NCBI GenBank assembly: GCA_903919925.1
Contig: CAIXKO010000373.1
Span: 1-38,939 of the forward strand
Origin: an uncultured Bacteroidota bacterium
GTDB lineage: Bacteria > Bacteroidota > Bacteroidia > Bacteroidales > UBA12481
Reading direction: 5' to 3'
Length of the DNA: 38,939 bases
Part shown: one piece after another, positions 32,091 through 38,939 of the stretch
Layout of the letters: every line of letters begins with the position of its first letter
Numbering within the stretch: position 1 is the stretch's first letter
The notes under the pieces: model-generated
Database searches by the model: none
Seen by the model: only the letters and a program-made list of their open reading frames with translations
What the model was told of the DNA's origin: nothing
Position numbers and translations under genes: made by a program

Positions 32091-32519
32091 ATGAATGATG
32101 CCTACTATTCTCTGCCCATAAATCTGGGTGATATTATTAACAAAAAAGAGCAGCCCAGGCTTTCGCTGAAAGAATCAATTTCAGCCTGGATACATCTCTT
32201 ACTGGTAACCCGTTTTGGCGAATTCAAAGATGATCAGTCTTTTGGTTGTCAAATTTGGGAACATGACTTTGAGAATATTACCAACTCTCAGAAATTTAAG
32301 GAAGAGCTTCAAAAATCGATTCAGCAATCTCTGATCAGGCATGAGCCCCGGCTAACGGATATCAAATTGGAAGTTCAAATTGAACAAACCGAAATTGTTG
32401 AGCAAAACCGGAGGATAAAAATTAAGATTGGTATCAAAGTCAGAGCCACTTTAAAGAAAACCAACGAAGCATTTATACATCTTGAAAGTTTCTATATTGG
32501 TCCGTTATCCTATTCCTGA
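32091..32519 (+). CDS. tssE: T6SS baseplate protein TssE (gp25-like)
   Basis: A 142-residue gp25/lysozyme-like wedge protein that starts sheath polymerisation. The gp25 pattern is visible: an N-terminal segment with LSLKESISAWIHLLLVTRFGEFKDDQSFG (a helix followed by the RxGE-type loop, here TRFGEFKDDQSFG), then QSLIRHEPRLTDIKLEVQIEQ, the strand after the conserved Glu-Pro-Arg turn (EPRL near 83-86) seen in TssE proteins. It lies between tssO and tssF and its size is normal for the Bacteroidota form. No lytic activity is expected despite the historic family name. Confidence 0.88.
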   Translation: MNDAYYSLPINLGDIINKKEQPRLSLKESISAWIHLLLVTRFGEFKDDQSFGCQIWEHDFENITNSQKFKEELQKSIQQSLIRHEPRLTDIKLEVQIEQTEIVEQNRRIKIKIGIKVRATLKKTNEAFIHLESFYIGPLSYS

Positions 32520-32563
32520 CAACAGCCATCACCGGTAAATTCAAATTCCTCATTCGGAATAAT

Positions 32564-34420
32564 ATGAAAGAAAGCAGAGAGAAAATTAGGGCCCGGATGA
32601 TTAAGAATGCTTCGCGTATCTGGGGGTTTACAGAAACTGAAGCTGAAAGCTCTTTTGATCCGCTGGTAAGCATGCTGCTAGGGGCATTGTCGCATGAACT
32701 TGAAATTATCTCCGATGATATTCAAAATACCGAATCCCGCATTGTTGAAAAGCTTATACAATTAGTTACGCCAGAACCTATTACGGGGCCATTCCCTGCT
32801 CATGCCATTCTGAGGGCCGATCCTGTTCTTCCTGTTTTTGATATTTCGCCCAACTATCAGTTTTACTTATACAAGAAGTTTAAGAGCGCTGCTGACTCAA
32901 CAAAAACGGAGGAAAAAAGTATTTTCTTCTCGCCTTCCGGCACCTTTAAGCTTATTAAGGGTCATGTTCATTATATTGCCAGCGGAACAAAAATACACGA
33001 ATACAAAAAAGAGGGTTATAAGGAAATCTGCGCAGAGGCAAACAGGGGAAAGAGTTTACCATTATCTGGTTTCTGGCTGGGTGTTGACCTTGATGAGGAA
33101 GTTGAATCTCTGGATGGGTTACGTTTCTTTTTCGAGATGAGGAGCCAGCAGCATGCTGATTCATTTTATCAGTCTTTACCGCGAAGCCATTGGTATATCA
33201 ATGATATTGAGGTTACTCCGGTGTCTGGTTATGGGAATGACCCCATACGCTTTCGAAAGGAACTCGAGGATGTTATTAAACAAGAGGTTGATATAACGGC
33301 TAAGGTAACGCACCATGTGGGAAATTTTTACCGCGACCAGTTTATCACACTGGAAACCGGGAATGCAGCACCTGAAAAATATGTTACCAAAGAGCAATAT
33401 CCCAGGGTAATCCGTGAAACTTTTAATACTGAAGACCTCAAGCGATCCCCGCGGAACTTTTTCTGGATCGAGGTTCGTCACGGCCAGCCATTTTCATCCG
33501 ATCTGATTGATGAATTGCAATGCTCCATGAACTGTTTTCCGGTTATAAACCGACAGCTCAATGATTTCACTGTTTCATCGCGCGAAAATATTAACATCAT
33601 TCCTTTGGATACGGAGGATTCTTTTCTTGATATAAAGAATGTTTCCAATTCGGGAGGGAAAAGCTATACGATGAAATCCTTTTCGAGCTTAACCGATATT
33701 CAAAAAGGGACCTACATTTTACGGCAAGGAGGAATAGCCAGGTTTGATTCGAGAAACGCCCGCGAAATGATCAATTATCTACTTGAGCTTCTCCGGGATG
33801 AAAGTGCTGCCTTTTCAGTATTGGGTTCCGATATGATTTCATCGAACCTGCGTGAGCTCAATCAGGGTATTGCCCGTTTGGACCAGCGCCTCCAGGATAG
33901 TAATGTTGTAAAAGAGAATTTGTCCTATATTATGTTAAAATCAGATTCTCAGGACGATATGATTTTCGTAGAATTCTGGTCGACTAAAGCAACCGGAGCT
34001 AACAAAATTAAACCAGGACAAAAACTAACTGTTTACGAGGGGAGTGATATTAAAAGTGACAGTGTGGTACTCATGACCCCAACTATCGGGGGCCGCGATA
34101 AGTTGGATACAGGTGACCGGTTGAATGCCTATCGGCGAACCTTGCTTTCCAGGGGCAGAGTGGTAACAGCGGAAGATGTGAAGGTTTTATGCTATGAACA
34201 TTTTGGAAAGTCCGTTGATCAAGTGGAAGTCAGCCGTGGAATCATGAAAGGTGAAGCGGTAAACACCGGCTTTGTACGAACGATTGATATACACATTTCC
34301 CTTTCGAAAAGGATGACTCCCTTTACGGCTGAAGAAATGAAATTTCTGGTTGATGACTTGAATATAAAGCTCAAAGAGCAATCAATGAATAACATGCCTT
34401 ACCGTATATTTGTTAAGTAA
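32564..34420 (+). CDS. tssF: T6SS baseplate protein TssF
   Basis: A 618-residue baseplate wedge protein. The N-terminus has the TssF pattern of helices followed by FDPLVSMLLGALSHELEIISDDI and IVEKLIQLVTPEPITGPFPAHAILRADP, comparable to the proteobacterial DPxVERLLEGFAFLxARI/PHYLxPxPS region. The C-terminal part contains GGRDKLDTGDRLNAYRRTLLSRGRVVTAEDVKVLCYEHFG, the gp6-like baseplate domain seen in the family. It partners TssG and TssE. This is the last gene of the + strand run; only 11 bp separate its stop from the convergent PAAR gene, and I see no terminator hairpin in that gap. Confidence 0.9.
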   Translation: MKESREKIRARMIKNASRIWGFTETEAESSFDPLVSMLLGALSHELEIISDDIQNTESRIVEKLIQLVTPEPITGPFPAHAILRADPVLPVFDISPNYQFYLYKKFKSAADSTKTEEKSIFFSPSGTFKLIKGHVHYIASGTKIHEYKKEGYKEICAEANRGKSLPLSGFWLGVDLDEEVESLDGLRFFFEMRSQQHADSFYQSLPRSHWYINDIEVTPVSGYGNDPIRFRKELEDVIKQEVDITAKVTHHVGNFYRDQFITLETGNAAPEKYVTKEQYPRVIRETFNTEDLKRSPRNFFWIEVRHGQPFSSDLIDELQCSMNCFPVINRQLNDFTVSSRENINIIPLDTEDSFLDIKNVSNSGGKSYTMKSFSSLTDIQKGTYILRQGGIARFDSRNAREMINYLLELLRDESAAFSVLGSDMISSNLRELNQGIARLDQRLQDSNVVKENLSYIMLKSDSQDDMIFVEFWSTKATGANKIKPGQKLTVYEGSDIKSDSVVLMTPTIGGRDKLDTGDRLNAYRRTLLSRGRVVTAEDVKVLCYEHFGKSVDQVEVSRGIMKGEAVNTGFVRTIDIHISLSKRMTPFTAEEMKFLVDDLNIKLKEQSMNNMPYRIFVK

Positions 34421-34431
34421 GGTATTTTTCT

Positions 34432-34734
34432 TCAGCCGATCATAACATTTGGAGCTCCCGGCCCAACTATTTTTCCACCGTGTGCGGTTGAATCACCCAG
34501 CCGGGCAGCAGGTTTGCCTCCGATCATCACGGAGGTTGATCCCATGATAATTTTATTTGGCGGCCCTACGCAGAAAGTAGAGTCACCCATTACTGCGGCA
34601 GGCCTTCCTCCAATCATTACGGATGGACAACCCGGACCAATTATTGGGCCTCCGACATGTGGAACCGGCGGAAGTCCGGGTGTAGCCATCGGACAGATGG
34701 TCATATCTCCAAGACAAGATGCAGGTAATCCCAT
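34432..34734 (-). CDS. PAAR-domain spike tip protein
   Basis: A 100-residue PAAR protein that sharpens the VgrG spike. It is almost entirely made of PAAR-type repeats: GCPSVMIGGRPAAVMGDSTF near 54-74 of the pattern, repeated as STSVMIGGKPAARLGDSTAHGG, and a closing GAPNVMIG. Conserved His and Cys residues (HVGG, GDSTAHGG, GDMTICP) can supply the metal site of PAAR folds. It has no C-terminal extension, so it is a stand-alone tip and not a fused effector. It lies 7 bp after the vgrG stop, in the usual order. Confidence 0.95.
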   Translation of the reverse strand: MGLPASCLGDMTICPMATPGLPPVPHVGGPIIGPGCPSVMIGGRPAAVMGDSTFCVGPPNKIIMGSTSVMIGGKPAARLGDSTAHGGKIVGPGAPNVMIG

Positions 34735-34741
34735 AGTATTA

Positions 34742-36595
34742 TTAATTTATTGCAACTACTGTCGCCTGTATTACAATTGCGGACTCTCCATGTATGTTGG
34801 TTGCGCCATCGCTGGTAAGGACAGTCATGGAACCGGAAGAGATCGTATTCATTGAATTCCCTTTTGACGACATGGAAGTGGCTTCCATTTTCATTTCTGC
34901 ATCGGCATTTATGTTAACATTGAGGGACGCCATCTTCAGTTCTGATGCAGATTGCACCTTGAAACTATCGCTGGACTCTACCTCGATAGAGCCGGCGGTA
35001 CTTTTTATCTGAATAGAAGAGGCTTCAATCACCAATTTACCCTTGCTGAAAATACTCAGGGTTGGATCGCTGCCTGCTGTCAAAGAAATATGGTGTGAGG
35101 CTGATTTATCATTTTCCTGATAGATAATAATTTGCTCTTGCCCCTGACTATCGATCAGCTCAATGGTATTCCCGCTACGCGTTCGGATGGCTTTAATGTC
35201 ATTTCCACCCGAACCCCAGCTTCCGTCCGGCTTATTATTACCATTAAACAAACTTCCCAGCACATAGGGCTTCTCAGCGTCACCCGATTCGAAACCCACC
35301 ATAACCTCCTGATCCAATTCCGGAACAAAATAGAATCCGGATTCAGATCCGGCATGCTGATTCGCGATCCTGATCCATGGGCTTTCAGCTCCTGAGGGCT
35401 GCCAGAAAAATCTTACTTTTACGCGGCCCAGCTTTTCGGGATCATCGTTGTTTATAACTTTCGCAGATTGGGTCTCACAATGGGGAAATGCCATAGGATC
35501 AGTATAATCCGGCAGCTTTGCTTTGGAAGGAATGCAGGCAAACTCATTTGAATAATTCAATAAACTATCGCAATAATGCGTAATCGACGTGATGAAATAC
35601 TCCCCTAAGTCGATTTTTCCACTTGCATGAGTTTTTACCGCCTTTATCGTAGTCTTTCCTCCAAGAATCAACTCCGGGTTATGACTTTTTCCGATAGCTG
35701 CTGACATGCCCAAAGCGATTGCACCACCCTGAAGATCGGTTACATTTCCAACCTCCGTTCCATATACTGATTCATCGGTTGCCAAATGATTATACAACCT
35801 AACGGAATTCTGGTTGAAAAGCCTCATCGATTTTTGATGGGCAAAATTCCCATACTCATTGAGACTATTGGAGCCGGTAGAACTGTTGGTAGCAGATTCA
35901 ACCGACCTCGCAGTGGAAGGATTATAAGTTACATACTTCATATTCAATGGATTAATCCTGATTGAAAATGAAAAATCCTGCATATCCTCGCCCAGGCACA
36001 GGTTGGAAGATCTTCCGGTAGGCGCACCAAATACCAGCTCCGTACCATCATAAAAGAACCATTCCCCAAATCTTACGGCCAAACGCTTGAGGAAATTATA
36101 CCGGCTTTCATTATATTGAACGGTATAAGGGTGCTTTTCGATATTAGAAGGTCTTACCTGATATCTGATCATATCTCTCGGATAAGGGGTAAGCACCTTA
36201 TCCACAACTTGCTTAAGGGTAAAATCAGGAAAGGAATTACAGCCCGGATTATCCTGCAACAGGATGTCCGGACTGTATCCCGAAATCAAAATATGATCAT
36301 CTTCAGCAAAACCTGATTTGCTGGCCTTGACATCAGTTATTAATCCCTTAAAGTAGAGGGCCGGACGTGAACCTGAAAACCCGGAGGAGAAACTTTCGAT
36401 TTCTATCTTGATCTCTTTGCCTATGAACCTTTTTGATTTCTCAATCAAGAAGGTATTCGGTTCTTCAAATGTTTCGGTGCGGCACTTTACCTCAAATTCA
36501 TGATGGTCACAAATTCTCTGTTGAATTTTAAACTCCATGAAGTTTCTAATGGTTTCACCATCAATCTCGATTGTAACTTTTGATACCAGCCCCAT
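34742..36595 (-). CDS. tssI: VgrG spike protein (TssI)
   Basis: A 617-residue VgrG. The N-terminal gp27-like part covers about 1-350 (VSKVTIEIDGETIRNFMEF at the start; YTVQYNESRYNFLKRLAVRFGEWFFYDG near 157-184, the hallmark VgrG segment). The gp5-type OB domain lies about 370-450 (DPEKLGRVKVRFFW near 385-398 and MVGFESGDAEKPYVLGSLFNG near 432-452). The rest is a repetitive beta-helix needle (IEASSIQIKSTAGSIEVESS, VNINADAEMKMEATS) ending at 617 with no effector extension. It sits between hcp and PAAR, so effectors are probably delivered through separate partners. The start places the first strand of the gp27 fold at the N-terminus. Confidence 0.95.
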   Translation of the reverse strand: MGLVSKVTIEIDGETIRNFMEFKIQQRICDHHEFEVKCRTETFEEPNTFLIEKSKRFIGKEIKIEIESFSSGFSGSRPALYFKGLITDVKASKSGFAEDDHILISGYSPDILLQDNPGCNSFPDFTLKQVVDKVLTPYPRDMIRYQVRPSNIEKHPYTVQYNESRYNFLKRLAVRFGEWFFYDGTELVFGAPTGRSSNLCLGEDMQDFSFSIRINPLNMKYVTYNPSTARSVESATNSSTGSNSLNEYGNFAHQKSMRLFNQNSVRLYNHLATDESVYGTEVGNVTDLQGGAIALGMSAAIGKSHNPELILGGKTTIKAVKTHASGKIDLGEYFITSITHYCDSLLNYSNEFACIPSKAKLPDYTDPMAFPHCETQSAKVINNDDPEKLGRVKVRFFWQPSGAESPWIRIANQHAGSESGFYFVPELDQEVMVGFESGDAEKPYVLGSLFNGNNKPDGSWGSGGNDIKAIRTRSGNTIELIDSQGQEQIIIYQENDKSASHHISLTAGSDPTLSIFSKGKLVIEASSIQIKSTAGSIEVESSDSFKVQSASELKMASLNVNINADAEMKMEATSMSSKGNSMNTISSGSMTVLTSDGATNIHGESAIVIQATVVAIN

Positions 36596-36608
36596 ATAGG
36601 TAATTTAT

Positions 36609-37013
36609 TTATTCTTCGTATCCTGGCCAGACATTCAGATGGCTTACGCCGGCAACAGCAACTTCCCTTGCTGAAATGGACAATTCCACTTTCATTTCCT
36701 GATCTTTGACAAAAGTTTCGAGGTAGTCCACACACATGCCATCCACAAACTCAATGTAACGGTATGATCTTGACGATTCAACTCCTAAAAACTCGATTTT
36801 CCCATTCTTGGCAGAATTAGTCACCATCCAAAGGAGTATATCGCTTTCATCAAAACTGGCATAGGAAAGTTTAATTATTCCACCCCTCACCATTGAAACT
36901 GGCCGGCCATTTCTATCAACTTCCTGAGAAAAGTGTAACTCACAAAAATTCACAGGAATACCCTCTTGCTCCGTTTCAAAGCCTTTGACGTGTAATCTCG
37001 CTGATAAAATCAT
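36609..37013 (-). CDS. tssD: Hcp tube protein (TssD)
   Basis: A 134-residue Hcp of the Bacteroidota type. It follows the family layout: SARLHVKGFE, then LHFSQEVDRNGRPVSMVRGGIIKLSYAS (the FSQxxDxxGRP...RGG segment near 28-50), DILLWMV, GKIEFLGVESSRSYRYIEFVDGMCVDYLETF and KVELSISAREV near the C-terminus. These are the marks of the tssD proteins that form the inner tube and are secreted. It is flanked by vgrG (13 bp downstream) and the Hcp-like gene (13 bp upstream), so all are co-transcribed with tssC. Confidence 0.9.
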   Translation of the reverse strand: MILSARLHVKGFETEQEGIPVNFCELHFSQEVDRNGRPVSMVRGGIIKLSYASFDESDILLWMVTNSAKNGKIEFLGVESSRSYRYIEFVDGMCVDYLETFVKDQEMKVELSISAREVAVAGVSHLNVWPGYEE

Positions 37014-37026
37014 GTGCTAATGCAGT

Positions 37027-37437
37027 TTATCGCTGACTGGTTTGATCTACTGGTACACCGTTAACAGTAACTTTCTGTCCTACAATGGAGAGCATAATCG
37101 AAAATCCCATATCGGTGGTTTCCTCCTGATAAGATTCCAGGCATACCTTCTCCAGTTTTAACTCCCTGGGCATTGCGGTGAGAACCTGATCACTGATTTT
37201 GAAAGTTACGGTTTCCTTAACTTCATGGTCAGCCAGCCATTTGATCAGCCCTTGAACCGTATCAGTTCCGGGTTCAACAATTGAAAACGCGAAAGGAGTA
37301 ACCTGAACCGGACCAAAGGTAATTTTCTTGGTCGGGTTGTTGACGATTGCTGATGAGGTGTAACCAAATCTAAGTCCCCCAGTTAGCTCCAGCTCGTCGG
37401 AGATACCATCAATCGCACATTTAATTACAGTTGCCAT
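37027..37437 (-). CDS. Divergent Hcp-like protein next to TssC
   Basis: A 136-residue protein that I place in the Hcp fold only tentatively. Its C-terminal half follows the Hcp strand order (GLIKWLADHEVKETVTFKIS, RELKLEKVCLESYQEE, GFSIMLSIVGQKVTVNGV), comparable to the IxWM / KxGxIxF / LxFxxxxCVxYxExF / ISA pattern of the next gene. The N-terminal half lacks the FSQxxDxxGRP...RGG hallmark. It lies 24 bp after tssC and 13 bp before tssD, in the place where a tube protein or a tube-associated factor would be expected. It may be a second tube subunit, a tube cap or adaptor, or an Hcp-type effector carrier. Confidence 0.6.
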   Translation of the reverse strand: MATVIKCAIDGISDELELTGGLRFGYTSSAIVNNPTKKITFGPVQVTPFAFSIVEPGTDTVQGLIKWLADHEVKETVTFKISDQVLTAMPRELKLEKVCLESYQEETTDMGFSIMLSIVGQKVTVNGVPVDQTSQR

Positions 37438-37461
37438 AATATTCTATTTTTAAAATGAAAC

Positions 37462-38853
37462 TTATTTACTCTGGTTGTATTCAGAATTCCAATCGGTACC
37501 ATCATCCCCTTTTTGGCCATCCATTTTTATCATGAAATTTTTGGCCGGGAAATAGGGCTTCATATTGATATCGAGGTAAACCTTATCCTTTTGGCGCGGA
37601 TCCTGTTCAAAACGGGTAATGGTAAAATCCTCAATCAGTTTACCCGGTCCGGCGATACTGTTGAGAAACTTGCCAATCTGGTTCTTGATGTCCTTTTGCG
37701 TGTTATAATCAAAATTCTCAAATGCACGGCGATTAAGGAAGTCCATCATCACTTTTGTCACATAGTCGAAAACACGGACAACGGAATAGGTTTGCAGGCC
37801 CAGGTTATCGCCGCTAAAAAGGGTTTTGGCCGAGAATGCCATCACCTTACCATATTCGTTGACCATTGGAACCAGTCCAAGTTTTTCAAGGCTTGCGATT
37901 TCGCTTTTTTTGAGGTCGAATTTAACCCCATCAACCTCATTAATTCCGCCATGCTTTTTACCGGCGGCCACCTGCGACATGAGCGTGTTGTAAATGCTTC
38001 CGGCTAATGCTCCGGACGGTGGAACAAATAATTCCTCATCTTCGCCAAGTTCACCATATTTCTCCCTGCCTACCAGCCAGTTGCAAGTCATCATAACATT
38101 TGACCGGTACATATCACCACTGGTCAGATTTGCCGATTCAAACAATTCCATCACATCATCAGGGTTATCGAGATGTTCGAAATCAGTTACCAGCATAACT
38201 TTATTCTCATGGGCAATTTTGGCCCACTTTTCCACTACCTTATTGGATCCAAGATAGCCCGGAACCACCAAAAGGCTATAATTATCCCTCAAATCAAGGC
38301 GGTCATAATTGTCGACCAGCTCATTCTGAACCGCATCAATAAAACGGGTATCATCCAAGTCCTTAAGCTGTTCCAGGTCAGCGTTCATAAACGATAAGTT
38401 CTTGATCTTATCGCTTTCAGCATTTTTGAAGAAATGGGCAACCGATCGGTATGACTGCTCCAGTTCCCTGCCGGTTTCGATGGCTCTTTTAAGATTCTCC
38501 TTCAGCGTACGTTCATCATCTGCAACATTCTTCTCGCACATTTCAACCATTTCAGAAACACTTTCTGTGGACGAAAGTACAGCAGCCCAAAGGGCCAAAG
38601 AATTTTTCAGGGATTGCCGTTCGGCCTTTTTGTCGGACTCAGAAAGGAAGATCTTTTTCCGGGCTTTACGTTCGGGGTTTAAATTTTGAACGCCATCAAA
38701 CGATGTTTCCAGAAGGTCGAAGCCCCCGACTTTAGCCAGTTCCTGAATGCTTTTATCAAGCAATTCCGAAGGCCTTTCGATCTGCCTGACGTCGGAAGTT
38801 ATTTTCTCTTTATACTGCTCAAAAGATTGAGCTTGTTTATCTTGCTCAGCCAT
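37462..38853 (-). CDS. tssC: T6SS contractile sheath large subunit TssC
   Basis: A 463-residue sheath protein of the Bacteroidota type (the DUF5458-type family). A charged helical N-terminal region (about 1-170) precedes the sheath core, which contains DNYSLLVVPGYLGSNKVVEKWAKIAHENKVMLVTDFEHLDNPDDV and SNVMMTCNWLVGREKYG, followed by the VPPSGALAGSIYNTLMSQVAAGKKHGGINEVDGVKFDLKKSE region and a C-terminal FLNRRAFENFDYNTQKDIKNQIGKFLN helix pair. These correspond to the phage-tail-sheath-like core and C-terminal handshake strands. It starts 47 bp after the tssB fragment, its sheath partner. Confidence 0.92.
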   Translation of the reverse strand: MAEQDKQAQSFEQYKEKITSDVRQIERPSELLDKSIQELAKVGGFDLLETSFDGVQNLNPERKARKKIFLSESDKKAERQSLKNSLALWAAVLSSTESVSEMVEMCEKNVADDERTLKENLKRAIETGRELEQSYRSVAHFFKNAESDKIKNLSFMNADLEQLKDLDDTRFIDAVQNELVDNYDRLDLRDNYSLLVVPGYLGSNKVVEKWAKIAHENKVMLVTDFEHLDNPDDVMELFESANLTSGDMYRSNVMMTCNWLVGREKYGELGEDEELFVPPSGALAGSIYNTLMSQVAAGKKHGGINEVDGVKFDLKKSEIASLEKLGLVPMVNEYGKVMAFSAKTLFSGDNLGLQTYSVVRVFDYVTKVMMDFLNRRAFENFDYNTQKDIKNQIGKFLNSIAGPGKLIEDFTITRFEQDPRQKDKVYLDINMKPYFPAKNFMIKMDGQKGDDGTDWNSEYNQSK

Positions 38854-38900
38854 TATTTTGATATTTTAATTTCTGTTTAATAATAATTTCATAGATCAAA

Positions 38901-38939
38901 CTATTTGGCTTCTTCCAATTCCTTAATCATGGAATAAAG
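38901..38939 (-). CDS. tssB: 3' end of the gene upstream of tssC, probably tssB
   Basis: Only the last 12 codons are visible, reading LYSMIKELEEAK and a TAG stop at 38901-38903; the gene continues past the right edge. The charged helical ending and the position directly before tssC suit the small sheath subunit TssB, which normally precedes tssC. The identification is by position, because too little sequence is visible for a family call. Confidence 0.5.
   Translation of the reverse strand, partial: LYSMIKELEEAK

Noticed and set aside
34421-34431. Possible bidirectional terminator between tssF and PAAR
   Set aside because: The 11-bp gap has a short T-run but no inverted repeat, so it does not support a terminator call.
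34514-34855. A 113-codon + strand open frame over PAAR
   Set aside because: It is the mirror of the Gly/Pro-rich repetitive PAAR gene; the low-complexity codons leave the opposite strand open by chance.
37513-38007. A 164-codon + strand open frame over tssC
   Set aside because: It is antisense to the conserved C-terminal core of TssC and has no family features.

Overview
The window comes from a member of the Bacteroidota. It has a SusC/SusD outer-membrane pair, many signal-peptidase II lipoproteins, a sensor/regulator with a Reg_prop/Y_Y_Y propeller, and a subtype iii (Bacteroidota-type) type VI secretion system with TssN and TssO. The few intergenic regions contain matches to the Bacteroidota -7 element TAnnTTTG. 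I cannot place it below phylum from the sequence. No rRNA, tRNA, CRISPR array, transposase or integrase was seen.

Left edge (1-2033, + strand): the 3' end of an unrecognised, probably propeller-like protein, then a short cluster of 21-22 bp repeats (616-784), then a UxaE-family (tagaturonate epimerase-like) sugar-acid gene. The repeats run almost to the start of that gene.

Middle (2078-26858, - strand): a polysaccharide utilisation locus of eleven genes that I read as a beta-1,2-glucan (sophoran) locus. In transcription order it encodes: a membrane-anchored propeller/LuxR-HTH regulator; SusC; SusD; two paralogous Ig-like plus LamG lipoproteins; an Ig-like plus GH144 lipoprotein; a secreted GH144 endo-beta-1,2-glucanase-like enzyme; a large secreted protein with two carbohydrate-binding-type modules and an (alpha/alpha)6-type domain; a GPH-family sugar:cation symporter with an unusual ~205-residue insertion; a cytosolic GH35 enzyme; and a cytosolic ~1,110-residue GH94 phosphorylase. 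The last three genes overlap by 4 bases each. The inferred flow is surface cleavage by lipoprotein GH144, import by SusCD, periplasmic trimming by GH144 and perhaps the large enzyme, inner-membrane uptake by the GPH carrier, then cytosolic glucosyl transfer (GH35) and phosphorolysis to glucose-1-phosphate (GH94). No GH3 beta-glucosidase is present. A strong hairpin terminator followed by a new -7 element splits the locus between the two LamG paralogues.

Right part (26949-38939): a TerC-family membrane protein with a repetitive charged tail, then a small secreted propeller-like protein leading a + strand T6SS run tssG-tssN-tssK-tssO-tssE-tssF. A - strand T6SS run (tssB fragment, tssC, an Hcp-like gene, hcp/tssD, vgrG/tssI, PAAR) converges on it. 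ClpV/TssH, TssP, TssQ and TssR, and any recognisable effector or immunity gene, are not in the window.

All gene-free stretches are shorter than 300 bases. The most promising leads are the large secreted candidate hydrolase, the GPH symporter insertion, and the complete phosphorolytic beta-1,2-glucan route.
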